From positions 124,001-188,000 of the forward strand of contig NZ_JBHSIS010000027.1 of NCBI RefSeq assembly GCF_042653545.1: a stretch of 64,000 nt of DNA, in the 5' to 3' direction. The DNA is from Actinophytocola glycyrrhizae. GTDB lineage: Bacteria > Actinomycetota > Actinomycetes > Mycobacteriales > Pseudonocardiaceae. The notes beneath the pieces are model-generated. The model did no database searches and was not told where the DNA came from. It worked only from the letters and a program-made list of their open reading frames with translations. Of this stretch, positions 51,206-60,344 are shown piece after piece. Position 1 is the first letter of the stretch. Each line of letters opens with the position of its first letter. The position numbers were made by a program, and so were the translations under genes.

Positions 51206-52192
51206 TCAATCGGTCGGTTGATCTTGGAGTCGATCGTGCTCCGGGTGCTCAGGGGATCGCCGGAGTGAGAGTGGTCCGGTCGGCGTCAGATTCCATTCGT
51301 GGGCATGGACGAGTGGCACCCGACCGAAGTTGCCGAGGCCTTTGGCGGCGGCGAGAACCTGCTTCTCCAGGGCTTCCTCATCGTCTGGCCCGGTGATCCC
51401 CGCATCCTCGAGAAAGTCTTCGCAGGCAATTGCGGTTTGCAGGAAGAGCGCGGGCAGGTGGTCAAGCGCGAAGTCGGTCCGGTAGGCACGGAACTCCGGT
51501 TGCAAGGTGACCAATCGTCCACCAGGTTCGCCCCATGCGTTGCGCATCACTTCGCCCATGGAGAAGTGCAGGGCACGGCTCGCGGCGGAGTGGAGGTAGT
51601 CGTACAGGTCCTTGTGGCCGGTCTGCTCCGCAAGCCAGCTGGCGCTGGGCAGCTGGTTCCCGGACCAGTTGAACTGCTGACGGATCCTCTTCAGCTCGTC
51701 CTTCACGGAAGTTTGCTGCTGCTCCTGGGCATCTAGGAACACCACCGGATACCAGAGCTCTTGCATGACGTCGTCACCGACGAATGCTCGCTGGGCCAGT
51801 AGAGAGCGGATGCCGTCAGAGCGCCCCATAGCGCTGAGGAGGTCCTGCGCATCCTGCTGCGGCAGGTCTTTCACCCAGAGCATCCACAGCAACTCGTCAA
51901 GCGCCGGCCGAACGAACCCGACCGCCAAATGTCCGAGCCCAGCCTTGGCCAGCACCACGGTGGCGTCGAGCGCTTCGAACTGACGTCGAAGAATGCAGTT
52001 GACCGCGATCCGGCGAAGGTCGGACCAGGCGGTGTCCCAGCTCAGGTCCCCAATAACGAAGGTCTGCTTCTGTGCGGCGATCCACGCCTCGACCGCCGCC
52101 AACCGCGCTTCGACGTCAGGGTTCTCATTCACAGCCACAGAGGCATCATGCACCGCACTGCTGGTCTCACGTAATGGCCCATGGGCCAACAA
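51206..52192 (-). CDS. Hypothetical protein, DUF5677-like helical fold
   Basis: The most upstream start is TTG 52192; GTG 52153 or 52132 are equally possible. The product (up to 328 residues) is helical. ALDATVVLAKAGLGHLAVGF, PALDELLWMLWVKDLP and LYDYLHSAASRALHFSMGEV recall the DUF5677 group, with a His-xxx-Ser...His pattern of unknown role. Just upstream, around 52176-52200, repeated GGCCCAT/ATGGGCC half-sites form a short palindrome that may be an operator. It stands tail to tail with the AbiJ-like gene. Confidence 0.6.
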   Translation of the reverse strand: MLAHGPLRETSSAVHDASVAVNENPDVEARLAAVEAWIAAQKQTFVIGDLSWDTAWSDLRRIAVNCILRRQFEALDATVVLAKAGLGHLAVGFVRPALDELLWMLWVKDLPQQDAQDLLSAMGRSDGIRSLLAQRAFVGDDVMQELWYPVVFLDAQEQQQTSVKDELKRIRQQFNWSGNQLPSASWLAEQTGHKDLYDYLHSAASRALHFSMGEVMRNAWGEPGGRLVTLQPEFRAYRTDFALDHLPALFLQTAIACEDFLEDAGITGPDDEEALEKQVLAAAKGLGNFGRVPLVHAHEWNLTPTGPLSLRRSPEHPEHDRLQDQPTD

Positions 52193-52374
52193 TGGGCCAA
52201 GATCGTTGAGAGAGGACCAAGATCCCTGAGCCCCTACACGAAGAACGCTCCAAGAACCGGCACGGGCGCGTGATCGGATTCATGCCTGTGACACGGCGGC
52301 GACATGCCGCACCTGGCGACACCCCTGCCTCGGCGACGGCGTGTCGGTCGGCGCGTCCTGTTGACCGAACGTGG

Positions 52375-53487
52375 TCAGCAGTGCGTGTCCGGTTGCACCG
52401 GTGTGAGGTCTGTGACATCGCGGGTCGTGCCGTGCGCGGCCGTCCAGGCCGGGTAGGGATGTGTCATGACGTAGCCGGTGACGCGCATCCGCCACTCGTC
52501 GAACGCGATCATCCAGTTGGCGGTGGCAGGTGGCCGGTCAAGGCGCGCGAACCATCGCCAGGTACGTGTGTCGTCGCGGCGCCACACCACGATGTGCTCG
52601 CCGCCGCTCTCGGAGAACGAGATGCCCTGATACTCACCGCTGGGTGTGGTCCACGTGAACGGTGCCGAGAACGACGATGGCGGGTCGGCAGGGAACTCGG
52701 CGACGATCTCGGCGTGCTCGCCGTCCGGCCAGGTCAGGACCTTCCCTGCGGTCAGGTCGATCCCGATCAGGGCGGCGCCGTCCAGCGTGATCGTCATCGT
52801 GCCTTCGGCGCTGGTGGGAAGGACTCCGCGCTGCCCGCCGGACACGTCGGTTTCCCAGCCCAGCCGGTGTGCGCGGTGGCCGTTGATGGTGGTGGCGAAC
52901 GGGCTGGGCGGCCGGTCGGTCCGGTACAGCTCGACCATGGTGTCGTGCGGGCGGTAGACGAAGGAGGCGAGTGCTTCGTCGTCGCGGATGGCCACCGCGC
53001 TCAGCCGCGCGCCGCTCCGCTCCCGGCGGCGCGCCGTGGCGCGCGCAGCGGCGTTGGCCACCTCGCCGAACCGGTGCGGTGTGCAACCACCGACCAGCAC
53101 CGTGAACCCGTCGGCGCTGGATCGACCAGCCTGGGTGACGTCGAGGACGTACGCCGAGACGCTGGTGTCGACCACGAGCGCGTCCAGGCCGGCGTCGAGA
53201 TCGGCGTGGGAGGAGTTCGTCCGTGCAGCCCACTGCCAGGCGTAGGGGGCACGTACCCACGGGCCGAAGCAGCGGCGGCACAGCCGGTCCGGATGCAGGT
53301 CCAGTGCGTGGAGGATGGCCAGGAGAGGCTCGTGGCCGTCGTCATCGACCACGCCGAGCACTGTTGTGATCACTTTCGGGGTGTGGCTGTTGTCCGTGCA
53401 CACGGTGCCGCGGTCGCCGGGGGTGTCGTGGGCCAGGTGCACCTGGCCGTGCTGAGTGATGGTTCCCAGCAACTCAGTGATGGGCAT
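52375..53487 (-). CDS. Hypothetical plasmid protein
   Basis: The ATG at 53487 (MPITELLGTITQHGQVHLAH) has AGGAA upstream; the longer open frame to 54117 overlaps another gene. The 370-residue product has DRLCRRCFGPWVRAP (two Cys), ALVVDTSVSAYVLDV, and a Trp-rich C-terminus (RTWRWFARLDRPP, WMIAFDEWRMRVTGYVMTHP). Predicted strands dominate. No family recognised; no signal or membrane segment. Confidence 0.7.
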   Translation of the reverse strand: MPITELLGTITQHGQVHLAHDTPGDRGTVCTDNSHTPKVITTVLGVVDDDGHEPLLAILHALDLHPDRLCRRCFGPWVRAPYAWQWAARTNSSHADLDAGLDALVVDTSVSAYVLDVTQAGRSSADGFTVLVGGCTPHRFGEVANAAARATARRRERSGARLSAVAIRDDEALASFVYRPHDTMVELYRTDRPPSPFATTINGHRAHRLGWETDVSGGQRGVLPTSAEGTMTITLDGAALIGIDLTAGKVLTWPDGEHAEIVAEFPADPPSSFSAPFTWTTPSGEYQGISFSESGGEHIVVWRRDDTRTWRWFARLDRPPATANWMIAFDEWRMRVTGYVMTHPYPAWTAAHGTTRDVTDLTPVQPDTHC

Positions 53488-53596
53488 GAACCTGTTCCTG
53501 CTCGTCTGGGTATCCCGGATGGCATCGTTGTTGCCTCGCCGTGGCGTTCCGGGAGGCCGGTAGGCCCGGGGCCGTGCTTGGTGGCGAGCGAGGAGG

Positions 53597-54226
53597 TCAG
53601 CTCGCGAGCTTGTGCTGGCTGGCTGCGTAGACGCAGCTGACGTCATCGCCGTGGTGCTGCCCTGAGCAGTCGATGACGCCAAGGCGGCGATCGGCGACGG
53701 CCAGTTTGCGGCGGGCGAACTGCTCGTGGTCGTCGATGGTGGTGTGGTCCAGGGCCTCGTGATGGACGCTCCACTCAGCGAATTCGGGGTACTCGGGGAA
53801 GCCAGCGGCGCGCCACATCCGCAGGTACAGGCCGAAGGCCGCGGACCTGATCGGCGTCCGCAGGGTGACTTCGAGCATCGCGCAGCAGACCTCGGCCGCG
53901 GTGCCGGGCCGGGTGTCGGCGCCGGCCGCGACTCGGTCGAGCAGTTCGCGGCAGTGCGCGCGGTACACGAACTCGGTCGCCATGCGCTCATGGGTCGGGG
54001 TGAGCAACAGGAAGCTGTGGTAGAGCCGGTCGGAGTGCTTCGGGTGCCGGGCGCGGGCCTTCTTGATCTCGTCCTCGGCCCAGTCCATGCGTTCGAAGAT
54101 GCCTGCCAGGCTGCCACCGAGGACGCTGTCCACGATGGAGGCGAGGTCGCCAGTCCCGGCCGAGGGAGAGTTGGAGGCGGTGTTCGGACGCGGGCGTGGG
54201 CGCGGGGACAGGTTGCTAGTGGTCAT
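53597..54226 (-). CDS. Hypothetical plasmid protein
   Basis: The 209-residue product has GGAGG about ten bases before the ATG. A disordered Pro/Ser-rich N-terminus is followed by a helical region: GIFERMDWAEDEIKKARARH, LYHSFLLLTPTHERMATEFV, AEVCCAMLEVTLRTPIRS. The pattern resembles plasmid proteins that travel with the 52375-type gene, but I cannot name the family. Confidence 0.7.
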   Translation of the reverse strand: MTTSNLSPRPRPRPNTASNSPSAGTGDLASIVDSVLGGSLAGIFERMDWAEDEIKKARARHPKHSDRLYHSFLLLTPTHERMATEFVYRAHCRELLDRVAAGADTRPGTAAEVCCAMLEVTLRTPIRSAAFGLYLRMWRAAGFPEYPEFAEWSVHHEALDHTTIDDHEQFARRKLAVADRRLGVIDCSGQHHGDDVSCVYAASQHKLAS

Positions 54227-54345
54227 CGCGGAAGTACCTCCAAGTCTGGGAATGGTTCATGTCACTGCTGATGCGTGGAAGGCCGCTGGGATGCCTCCCT
54301 GCCAGCGAACGAGCACGACGGCTGTGGATGGGGCGGTTTCTGGGA

Positions 54346-54540
54346 TCAGATGTCCACGGTGGATGCGGGTGTGGCGACGTCATAGCCGAGGTCGGTGAAC
54401 CACTGATCGAGCAGTTCGACGACGGCAGCGCCGTTCCATCTGCCGTTGGGTTCCTCGACGTCGTTCTTGACCGCGGCGAACAGCTTGTGGATGGCGCGCC
54501 CTTCGCGTGTGCGGGGATCGAAACGCAGGTGATGGGGCAT
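54346..54540 (-). CDS. Small hypothetical protein with strong RBS
   Basis: GGAGGTGA lies six bases before the ATG. The 64-residue product MPHHLRFDPRTREGRAIHKL ends with a helical WNGAAVVELLDQWFTDLGYD. No family is recognised. It is one of the best-supported small genes of the minus-strand series. Confidence 0.65.
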   Translation of the reverse strand: MPHHLRFDPRTREGRAIHKLFAAVKNDVEEPNGRWNGAAVVELLDQWFTDLGYDVATPASTVDI

Positions 54541-54740
54541 CTGTGTCACCTCCGATCGTTGGGAACTAGGGGGATTGCTTGAGTTGACCAGGAGCGTGCA
54601 GGGGCGCAGCGCGTTGAGCGGATCACGCCGCCCGCTGGCCCCGACAGCGCGTGGCTTTGCCACGTCGTCGACGGGTGGTAAAACACCGCTGCCCGTTGGC
54701 GCGGCCCCCGTGAGCCGGGCACGCATGGGATCGTTTGTGG

Positions 54741-55706
54741 TCACGCCCGCTGGCGGACACCAGCGTGGCCTGATGAGATCGTTTCGTGGATGTCGTCCAC
54801 TGAAGTCACCGGGATCGCGGTCCCGGTGCGCATCAGGTCGTGGCAGCCGCCGGACTGGCGCGAGGTGATCGGGCCCGGAACAGCCATCGACGAGCGGCCG
54901 AGCGCGGCCGCGCACAAGCCGGTGAACCGTGACTGTCCCTGTGCTGTGCCTTCAACGAGGACCGTCCCGTCGGACAGTCCAGCGAGAAGACGCCTCCTCG
55001 CGATGAACCGGTGCCGAGCGGGTGGGGTGCCGGGCGGGTACTCGCTGATCACGAGTCCCTGTGCGGCGATGCGGTCGATCAGCGTGCGGTGGCCTGCTGG
55101 ATAGGTGAAGTCGATGCCGCACGCCAGGATGGCCAGGGTGGTGCCGTCCGCGGCCAGCGCGCCTCGATGGGCTGCTCCGTCGATGCCGTACGAGGTTCCC
55201 GCGACGACGGTCGTCCCGGCGGCGGCGAGCCCGGAGCCGAACTCGGCGGCGACGTGTTCGCCGTAGCTGGTGGCCGTCTGTGATCCGGCGATCGTGACGG
55301 CGGTGTCCAGGATGCCGGCCAGGTGAGCCGGGCCCCGGGCCCACAAGGCCATCGGTGGCGCTGCCCAGGTGATCCCGTGCGTTGCCGCGGCGGACAGGCA
55401 CAGCATCCGCCACCCTGGCCACTCCTGGTCTTCGGGCAGTATCAGCCGCGCACCGGCCTGGGCGGCGGCCGCGAGGTCCTCGTCCACGAGGTCCTGCTCG
55501 CGCCGCGCGCCGGTCTCCTCCCGGACTGCGTCGGGCACGTCACCGGCGCGGACCCGTGCGGCGGCCTCGATGGGTCCGTGGACCTCGACGAACGCGGCGA
55601 GGCTGGTAGCGGGCGGCTCGGCCACCCGCGCGAGGTACACCCGAGCCCGCCGGAGCGCGTCGTGCGCATCGGCTGATGAGGCGGCGGGCGGGGCGATGGT
55701 AGGCAT
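54741..55706 (-). CDS. dprA: DNA-processing protein DprA/Smf, plasmid copy
   Basis: The ATG at 55706 is preferred over a TTG at 55724. The 321-residue product carries the Rossmann-like DprA core: AIAGSQTATSYGEHVAAEFG-type opening at TVTIAGSQTATSYG, then VVAGTSYGIDGAAHRGAL, ILACGIDFTYPAGH, VISEYPPGTPP, RNR-like IARRRLLAGLSDG and AVPGPITSRQSGG. Chromosomal DprA loads RecA on incoming single strands in transformation. Plasmid and phage copies are known and may protect or process the entering strand. It shares the region with ssb and the relaxase gene. Confidence 0.92.
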   Translation of the reverse strand: MPTIAPPAASSADAHDALRRARVYLARVAEPPATSLAAFVEVHGPIEAAARVRAGDVPDAVREETGARREQDLVDEDLAAAAQAGARLILPEDQEWPGWRMLCLSAAATHGITWAAPPMALWARGPAHLAGILDTAVTIAGSQTATSYGEHVAAEFGSGLAAAGTTVVAGTSYGIDGAAHRGALAADGTTLAILACGIDFTYPAGHRTLIDRIAAQGLVISEYPPGTPPARHRFIARRRLLAGLSDGTVLVEGTAQGQSRFTGLCAAALGRSSMAVPGPITSRQSGGCHDLMRTGTAIPVTSVDDIHETISSGHAGVRQRA

Positions 55707-55901
55707 GACGAATTCAGCTCCCAACCAAGTGACGGTGCGCGAGCAGATACGAGGCCGCCGCGCGAAATGGTGATCGGGTTGTGTCGGCGAGCCGCGGCGC
55801 GGGTGATGGCATCCCAGGCCCGTGCTCGGCAGGCCCTCGGGGGTGTGAGTGCGCGGGCTGCGGCGCTCGTTGCGATCGTGAGGAGTTGTCGCGTCGGGCA
55901 G

Positions 55902-56327
55902 TCACTCGATGTGGTCGCCGGCGCGGGGGCAGCCGCCGTACTCGTCGAGCAGCCGGTCGCACGAGCCGACGTCGGTGCCCTGACGGGCGGGCGCGTCGCA
56001 CCGCGGGCGGAGGTAGGCGCAGAGGTACAGGTAGCCGTGACTGCGCTGGGTGTTGCCCTTGACCACAACGCTGGGGTCCTCGTAGAGCACGAACTCCTGA
56101 TCGCGGTCGATACGCATGACCTGGGTGCGGAGCAACTCGCTGGCCCGGGTGCAGGCAGTGTCGAGGTGTTGGTTGAGATGCTCGGCGAGCTGGACCTGGT
56201 CAGGACCAGCCAGGGCGACGCGGTCCCACAACACGTCGAGCATGCCGCTCTGCTCGACGATTGCACGGCAGCCCCACGCGGTGCCGACGTGTGGGGGCAC
56301 GCCGCGCGTGTAGCCGAATGTGAGCAT
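55902..56327 (-). CDS. Hypothetical protein with C-terminal Cys cluster
   Basis: AGGAGGA lies nine bases before the ATG. The 141-residue product has helical LAEHLNQHLDTACTRASELL, strand-like QEFVLYEDPSVVVKGN, and a C-terminal Cys set (YLCAYLRPRCDAP, VGSCDRLLDEYGGCP) suggesting a metal site. The gap from 55707 upstream and the start of dprA lie in the same strand series. No family is recognised. Confidence 0.65.
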   Translation of the reverse strand: MLTFGYTRGVPPHVGTAWGCRAIVEQSGMLDVLWDRVALAGPDQVQLAEHLNQHLDTACTRASELLRTQVMRIDRDQEFVLYEDPSVVVKGNTQRSHGYLYLCAYLRPRCDAPARQGTDVGSCDRLLDEYGGCPRAGDHIE

Positions 56328-56348
56328 GATGATCTGTCCTCCTGTCGG

Positions 56349-56747
56349 TCAGGGCAGGTTGCGGTGCCAGCTGGGCACGTCGACCGTCGCGGAGTCGAAC
56401 GCGGCGCACCACGCGTGCGCGAGATCGTCGGTCGCGTCGTCTCCGGGAAGCACACGGCTGTCCACTGGCGCGGTGTCCAGCTCGGTGCCGGTCGGGTCGG
56501 TCGGGTCGGTGCACAGCGTGTGCGCCACGCGTAGCTTGATCACCGGCCGCGGCGGCTTGCTGGCCTCGTTGTGGTCGGCGTGGTGGTCGGCGTTGACGAC
56601 GAATACGTCGACGTCGCAGACGTCCCATCGCCCGTCGCCTAGGTCGGCGGTGAACCGCCGGCCCCACGCTGTGGACAGCTGCGCTGCACCCGCGACGTCG
56701 CCGCTGGGGCTGGGGCCGAGCGGGGTGGCTTCGGTGTAGTTGCGCAT
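56349..56747 (-). CDS. Hypothetical protein
   Basis: The ATG at 56747 follows GGAGGG with eight bases between. The 132-residue product has WGRRFTADLGDGRWDVCDVD, VFVVNADHHADHN and HAWCAAFDSATVDVPSWHRN. It lies 21 bases upstream of the 56327 gene on the same strand. No family is recognised. Confidence 0.65.
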   Translation of the reverse strand: MRNYTEATPLGPSPSGDVAGAAQLSTAWGRRFTADLGDGRWDVCDVDVFVVNADHHADHNEASKPPRPVIKLRVAHTLCTDPTDPTGTELDTAPVDSRVLPGDDATDDLAHAWCAAFDSATVDVPSWHRNLP

Positions 56748-57005
56748 CACGGTGGCCCTCCCGGGGTCGAGGATTGGGTGCTTACGGCTGGCGGTCGAAG
56801 GCACCGGCGACAGACCAGCCCGGTTGGCGGCCTGGAGTCGTTCCCCGTTGAGATGCGACGGGGCGGTGTGCAGCAGGCCGGTTAGGACGATCTGGTCCAC
56901 GGAGGACGGTCACCACACGGGCTCTGTCACGACCCGCCCATTCGGGCTGGCACCCTTCTGGTCGAGGGCCTTTATCCCGGCGTGTGGTTCATCCGTGGTC
57001 GCCGC

Positions 57006-57206
57006 TCACATCGAGGGCTGGTCGGGGTGGATGCAACGGTGGGCGACTGCGTCGGATACCAGTGAGCTGAGCGGGTGGTAGGGGTCGACATCGGAGATGA
57101 TGCGGCCACACGGTAGGTGTTCGAGGTGCGCGGTGCCGTCGTCCGGGACGAGAGCAGCGGTGATCTCGAATTCGGACAAGGTCAGTCGTCGGAGATCGTC
57201 AACCAT
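57006..57206 (-). CDS. Small hypothetical protein
   Basis: The 66-residue product MVDDLRRLTLSEFEITAALV continues HLEHLPCGRIISDVDPYHPL. GGGAAAG precedes the ATG. Plasmid genes of this size with an HxPCG motif are frequent in actinobacteria by my recollection; the role is unknown. Confidence 0.6.
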   Translation of the reverse strand: MVDDLRRLTLSEFEITAALVPDDGTAHLEHLPCGRIISDVDPYHPLSSLVSDAVAHRCIHPDQPSM

Positions 57207-57275
57207 GGGCTTTCCCGGAACATGTCGGTCGTATGTGCGCGTCGTCGAGTCGATGTCGAGTCGGTGTCGTGGCGA

Positions 57276-57575
57276 CTACTTTCTTGCGAGTGCGCGAAGT
57301 ACACCGTCCGTGGCGCGGCGGATGCCGGCTACTCGCCGCCGGATGGGGTGTCGCCACACCTGCGGTGCGCGGCCGTTGGTGATCATCCAGTCGTCGAGCG
57401 ACTTCACGAAGTGCACCAGCAGGTTGTAGGTGTCGTGGTAGTCCCATGAGCAGTAGTCGCAGGCGTCGACGTCGCACTCGTCAGGGTTGTGGTCGAACAC
57501 GGCAATGTGGAACCGGACCATCAGCAAGACATAGTCCGGATCGACGCTCTCCGTGGCATGGGACGTTCTCGGCAC
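57276..57575 (-). CDS. Small hypothetical protein
   Basis: The GTG at 57575 follows GGGAG with five bases between. The 99-residue product has HNPDECDVDACDYCSWDYHD, a Cys/Asp-rich metal-binding-like segment, then a helical VHFVKSLDDWMITNG and a basic C-terminus. No family is recognised. Confidence 0.6.
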   Translation of the reverse strand: MPRTSHATESVDPDYVLLMVRFHIAVFDHNPDECDVDACDYCSWDYHDTYNLLVHFVKSLDDWMITNGRAPQVWRHPIRRRVAGIRRATDGVLRALARK

Positions 57576-57642
57576 AGCATCTCCCTGAATCGCAAGGTCA
57601 CCCGAACTGGTTGTTCGGAGTTCGTGGGTGATGGAGGGGTTT

Positions 57643-57676
57643 CCTGTCGGGGCACGAGACCTCGTGCCCCGACAGG
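57643..57676 (-). terminator. Perfect 16-bp inverted repeat after parB, terminator candidate
   Basis: Arms 57643-57658 and 57661-57676 pair perfectly with a two-base centre. The repeat begins 12 bases past the stop of the ParB-like gene, the same design as the repeat at 30635. Confidence 0.65.
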
Positions 57677-57688
57677 AGAGAACCGCCC

Positions 57689-59599
57689 TCAGGCGGCGAT
57701 ACCGAGATCCTCGACATCGTCACGATCGGGGACGTCGCGCGGCTGGTCATCGCCGTTGTCCTGCATGTCGTGGTCCTCGGTGACGTTGTCCTGTGTGTCG
57801 TGGAGCGTGTCGTCGGTGACAGCTGCCTCGTCGAGATCGTCGAGATCGTCGAGGTCGACGGGGACGGGCGGGGCCAGGTGAGGGGGCAGGTTCGCGGCGA
57901 TCACGTCCTCGATGCGTTCGGCGGTGACCACTTTGCGCTCCACGTCATGCGCTTGGTGGCCCAGAAGGATCATCATCGACATGTGCTCCTTCTCAGCGGT
58001 GGATGGTGAGCGCCATGCGTTGCGCTGGAATCCTTCTTCCTGCGCGGCGAGCGTGAGGTACATGTCCCACACCGTCGCTTTCGGCTCGGATGCGTTCTCG
58101 ATCTTCTCGATCAGGCCGCTGACCTGCCCGTAGCCGGGCTCGGGCAGCTTGAGCAGCTTGTGCGCGAGCCGGTGGCCGCGTTCCATCGCCCGGCGCAGGT
58201 CATAGGAGCCGTTCAGCTTCTGCTGCGCGAGCCACTTGCGCGCGAACTTGGGGGCGCTGCTGCGGCGGGCGAAGTTGGCCAGCCATTCGTGGCGCACCTT
58301 GGTCGCGGCGTCCATGTCCTTGTTGTTCTGGATCACCCACCGCCGCTCGATCCGGGCCTTCTCCCGCTCCAGTTCCGCCCGAGCCAGCTCAGACAACCCG
58401 TCGTCGGTGGTGCCGTCGGTGGTGACGTTGTCGGATGCTCCGGTTGTGGCCAGCGTGGTTGCGGTGCCTGAGCCGTACTCGACCTGACCGGCTGGCGCGT
58501 GAGACAGCGCGTGGCCGTGCGCACGGAAATCCGCGCAGCCATAACGGGCGACCGGGATCCGCTGGTCGTTGTCGTCGTAGCCCTCGAAGATCCACGCACC
58601 ATCGCCGGGGCAATCGGCGTGGGCCTCCGCGGTGAGTTCGGTGCCGGGCTCGTCCTCCGGAGTGGGGCGCAGCCGGTTCAGCACGCGGGCCTGGCCGGTC
58701 CACTCCGGAATCGAGTCGTCGAAGATCGTCACCCCGGCCGCGGTGAGCTGCTCCACCAGCGCGGCCTCGGCCTGCTGGAACCGCTCCGCTTCGACCCGGT
58801 CATCACGCTTGCGCTGCGCCAGGACCGCGAAGTTGGCGGGCTTCTCGACCGCGGTGAGAATCAGCTCCTTGGCGGTCTCCAGATCACCGAGGTCCTCGAA
58901 CTCGGCGATCACCGCCGCCTGTTCCAACGTGAGGTCGTACTTGTCGGCCGCCTTCGCCGCCAGCTCACTGTCCCCGACCCGCAGCGAGTCCTCGACCACC
59001 CGCTTGGGTCGGCTACGACGCCGCGCGATCGCAGTCGCGGACAAACCAAGCAACCGCAGCTGCTGGTATGCCTGATACACGTCGCCGCGGGTCATCGGTG
59101 TGCGGTGGTCGTTCTCGCCGAGCTGGTTGATGATCCGGTCGATCGTCGCGGTCTTCTCGTCGGCGGCGGGCGGGGGCTGCACCCACACCGGCACCTCTGC
59201 GCGGCCGGCTTCCACCGCCTGCAGAGTCCGCATCTGCCCCTCGAGTACCACCAGGTCCCCGGACTCGTCCCGATACGCCAGGATCGGCGCGCGCACACCG
59301 CGCTTCTTGACGTCACGCACCCCGTCCTTGCCCGGGACGGCGTTCTCCTGCCGCACGTTCGGTCCGATGATCAACGACCCCGGCGGCACCCACACCACCG
59401 TGTACCACTCCTCCTCGCCAGGAACCGCGTCGTCGACCACCTCCCCGCCGCTGTCGTTGGTCGGATCTCCTTCGACGTTCCCGTCGGTGTCCCCGGTGAT
59501 CTCCTCAGCGCTCTCCTCGGTGATTTCCTCGGTGACCTCGTCGGTGGTGTCCTCGGTCGGGTTTGGGGCTTCGGTGATCGTTTCAGTGGCTACCGCCAT
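57689..59599 (-). CDS. ParB/Spo0J-type nuclease-HTH protein with long C-terminal extension
   Basis: GGAGC lies six bases before the ATG. The 636-residue product opens with a Glu/Thr/Asp-rich disordered stretch (about 60 residues). A ParB/Srx domain follows, with IIGPNVRQE, VKKRGVRAPILAYRD and VVLEGQMRTLQAVE. Next is an HTH region, TRGDVYQAYQQLRLLGLSAT and IARRRSRPKRVVEDSLRVG. The C-terminal half is unlike classic ParB: a CPGDGAWIFEGYDDND segment, then helices and an acidic tail. No ParA gene is visible. It may serve partition or, like other plasmid ParB-like proteins, transcription or nuclease roles. Confidence 0.85.
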   Translation of the reverse strand: MAVATETITEAPNPTEDTTDEVTEEITEESAEEITGDTDGNVEGDPTNDSGGEVVDDAVPGEEEWYTVVWVPPGSLIIGPNVRQENAVPGKDGVRDVKKRGVRAPILAYRDESGDLVVLEGQMRTLQAVEAGRAEVPVWVQPPPAADEKTATIDRIINQLGENDHRTPMTRGDVYQAYQQLRLLGLSATAIARRRSRPKRVVEDSLRVGDSELAAKAADKYDLTLEQAAVIAEFEDLGDLETAKELILTAVEKPANFAVLAQRKRDDRVEAERFQQAEAALVEQLTAAGVTIFDDSIPEWTGQARVLNRLRPTPEDEPGTELTAEAHADCPGDGAWIFEGYDDNDQRIPVARYGCADFRAHGHALSHAPAGQVEYGSGTATTLATTGASDNVTTDGTTDDGLSELARAELEREKARIERRWVIQNNKDMDAATKVRHEWLANFARRSSAPKFARKWLAQQKLNGSYDLRRAMERGHRLAHKLLKLPEPGYGQVSGLIEKIENASEPKATVWDMYLTLAAQEEGFQRNAWRSPSTAEKEHMSMMILLGHQAHDVERKVVTAERIEDVIAANLPPHLAPPVPVDLDDLDDLDEAAVTDDTLHDTQDNVTEDHDMQDNGDDQPRDVPDRDDVEDLGIAA

Positions 59600-59770
59600 G
59601 ACAGCTCCTTTGCAAAAGGGAATCTCGAAGTGGTGTTGAGCCCAGGTGAAGGTTGGAGAGGGGTGTGTGAGGTGCGAACTGGCGTCGCGGAGCCGCCGGT
59701 GACGATGCGGCCGGGGGCCTACAGCAGGCGCCTGATGGTCAGGACGGCCTGGCGTGGCGTGGTGGTGGGT

Positions 59771-60221
59771 TCAGTCCCACCAGATCCGGATCCGGTGAGG
59801 GTGTTCGCCGGGCTCGCCCTCGACGACGCAGCCATTGGTTTCCGGGTACTGCTCGACGAAGATCTCGTCGGCCCGCATCGCGCGAGCCCAGGAGATGACC
59901 TGGCGTGCGAAGTCGCGACGCTGGTCGTCGGTGTACCGATCGCCGAAGCCAGTGGGGGGCGGTGATTCGCTGGTGGGTGAAGAACGGGACCTCGATGTAG
60001 AGCACTGGAGATCCCTCGGCGCCGAACGTGACCCGCATGGCGTTGTCGAACAGTGAACCGATGGTCTGGGCCACCTCGCGCGGGTCGAAGGAGTTCGCAC
60101 GCTCCATCGCGGTCATGACCGCGTCGAACACCTCCCGGCTGGGCAGCGTGACGGTGAAGTTCGTGGAGACGCGTTGGCTGAGGCGGACGAATTCGACGAT
60201 CTCGGCGGGAAGGGCGTTCAC
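59771..60221 (-). pseudogene. Hypothetical gene interrupted in a homopolymer
   Basis: The N-terminal frame from ATG 60221 gives NALPAEIVEFVRLSQRVSTN and on to YIEVPFFTHQRITAP. It then runs into nonsense. Another frame continues naturally as TGFGDRYTDDQRRDFARQVI to EHPHRIRIWWD and a stop at 59771. The join is a run of six G at 59954-59959 (C6 on the coding strand); five would restore one 149-residue frame. Sequencing error, mutation or slippage are all possible. No family is recognised. Confidence 0.6.
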
Positions 60222-60344
60222 GGCATCCTCCTGTGTGGACGATCACGGGCGTGCGGATCTGCGGTGGTTCCGTGACGGTTCTGTGGTGTACGGGGACTTG
60301 CGCGCTCACTGCCGGGTATGTCCGGGGTGGCTACGTGGTCGCGG

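Noticed and set aside
59954..59959. Programmed frameshift at the six-G run
   Set aside because: There is no sign of a downstream stimulator or conserved slip heptamer. Sequencing error or mutation is simpler.
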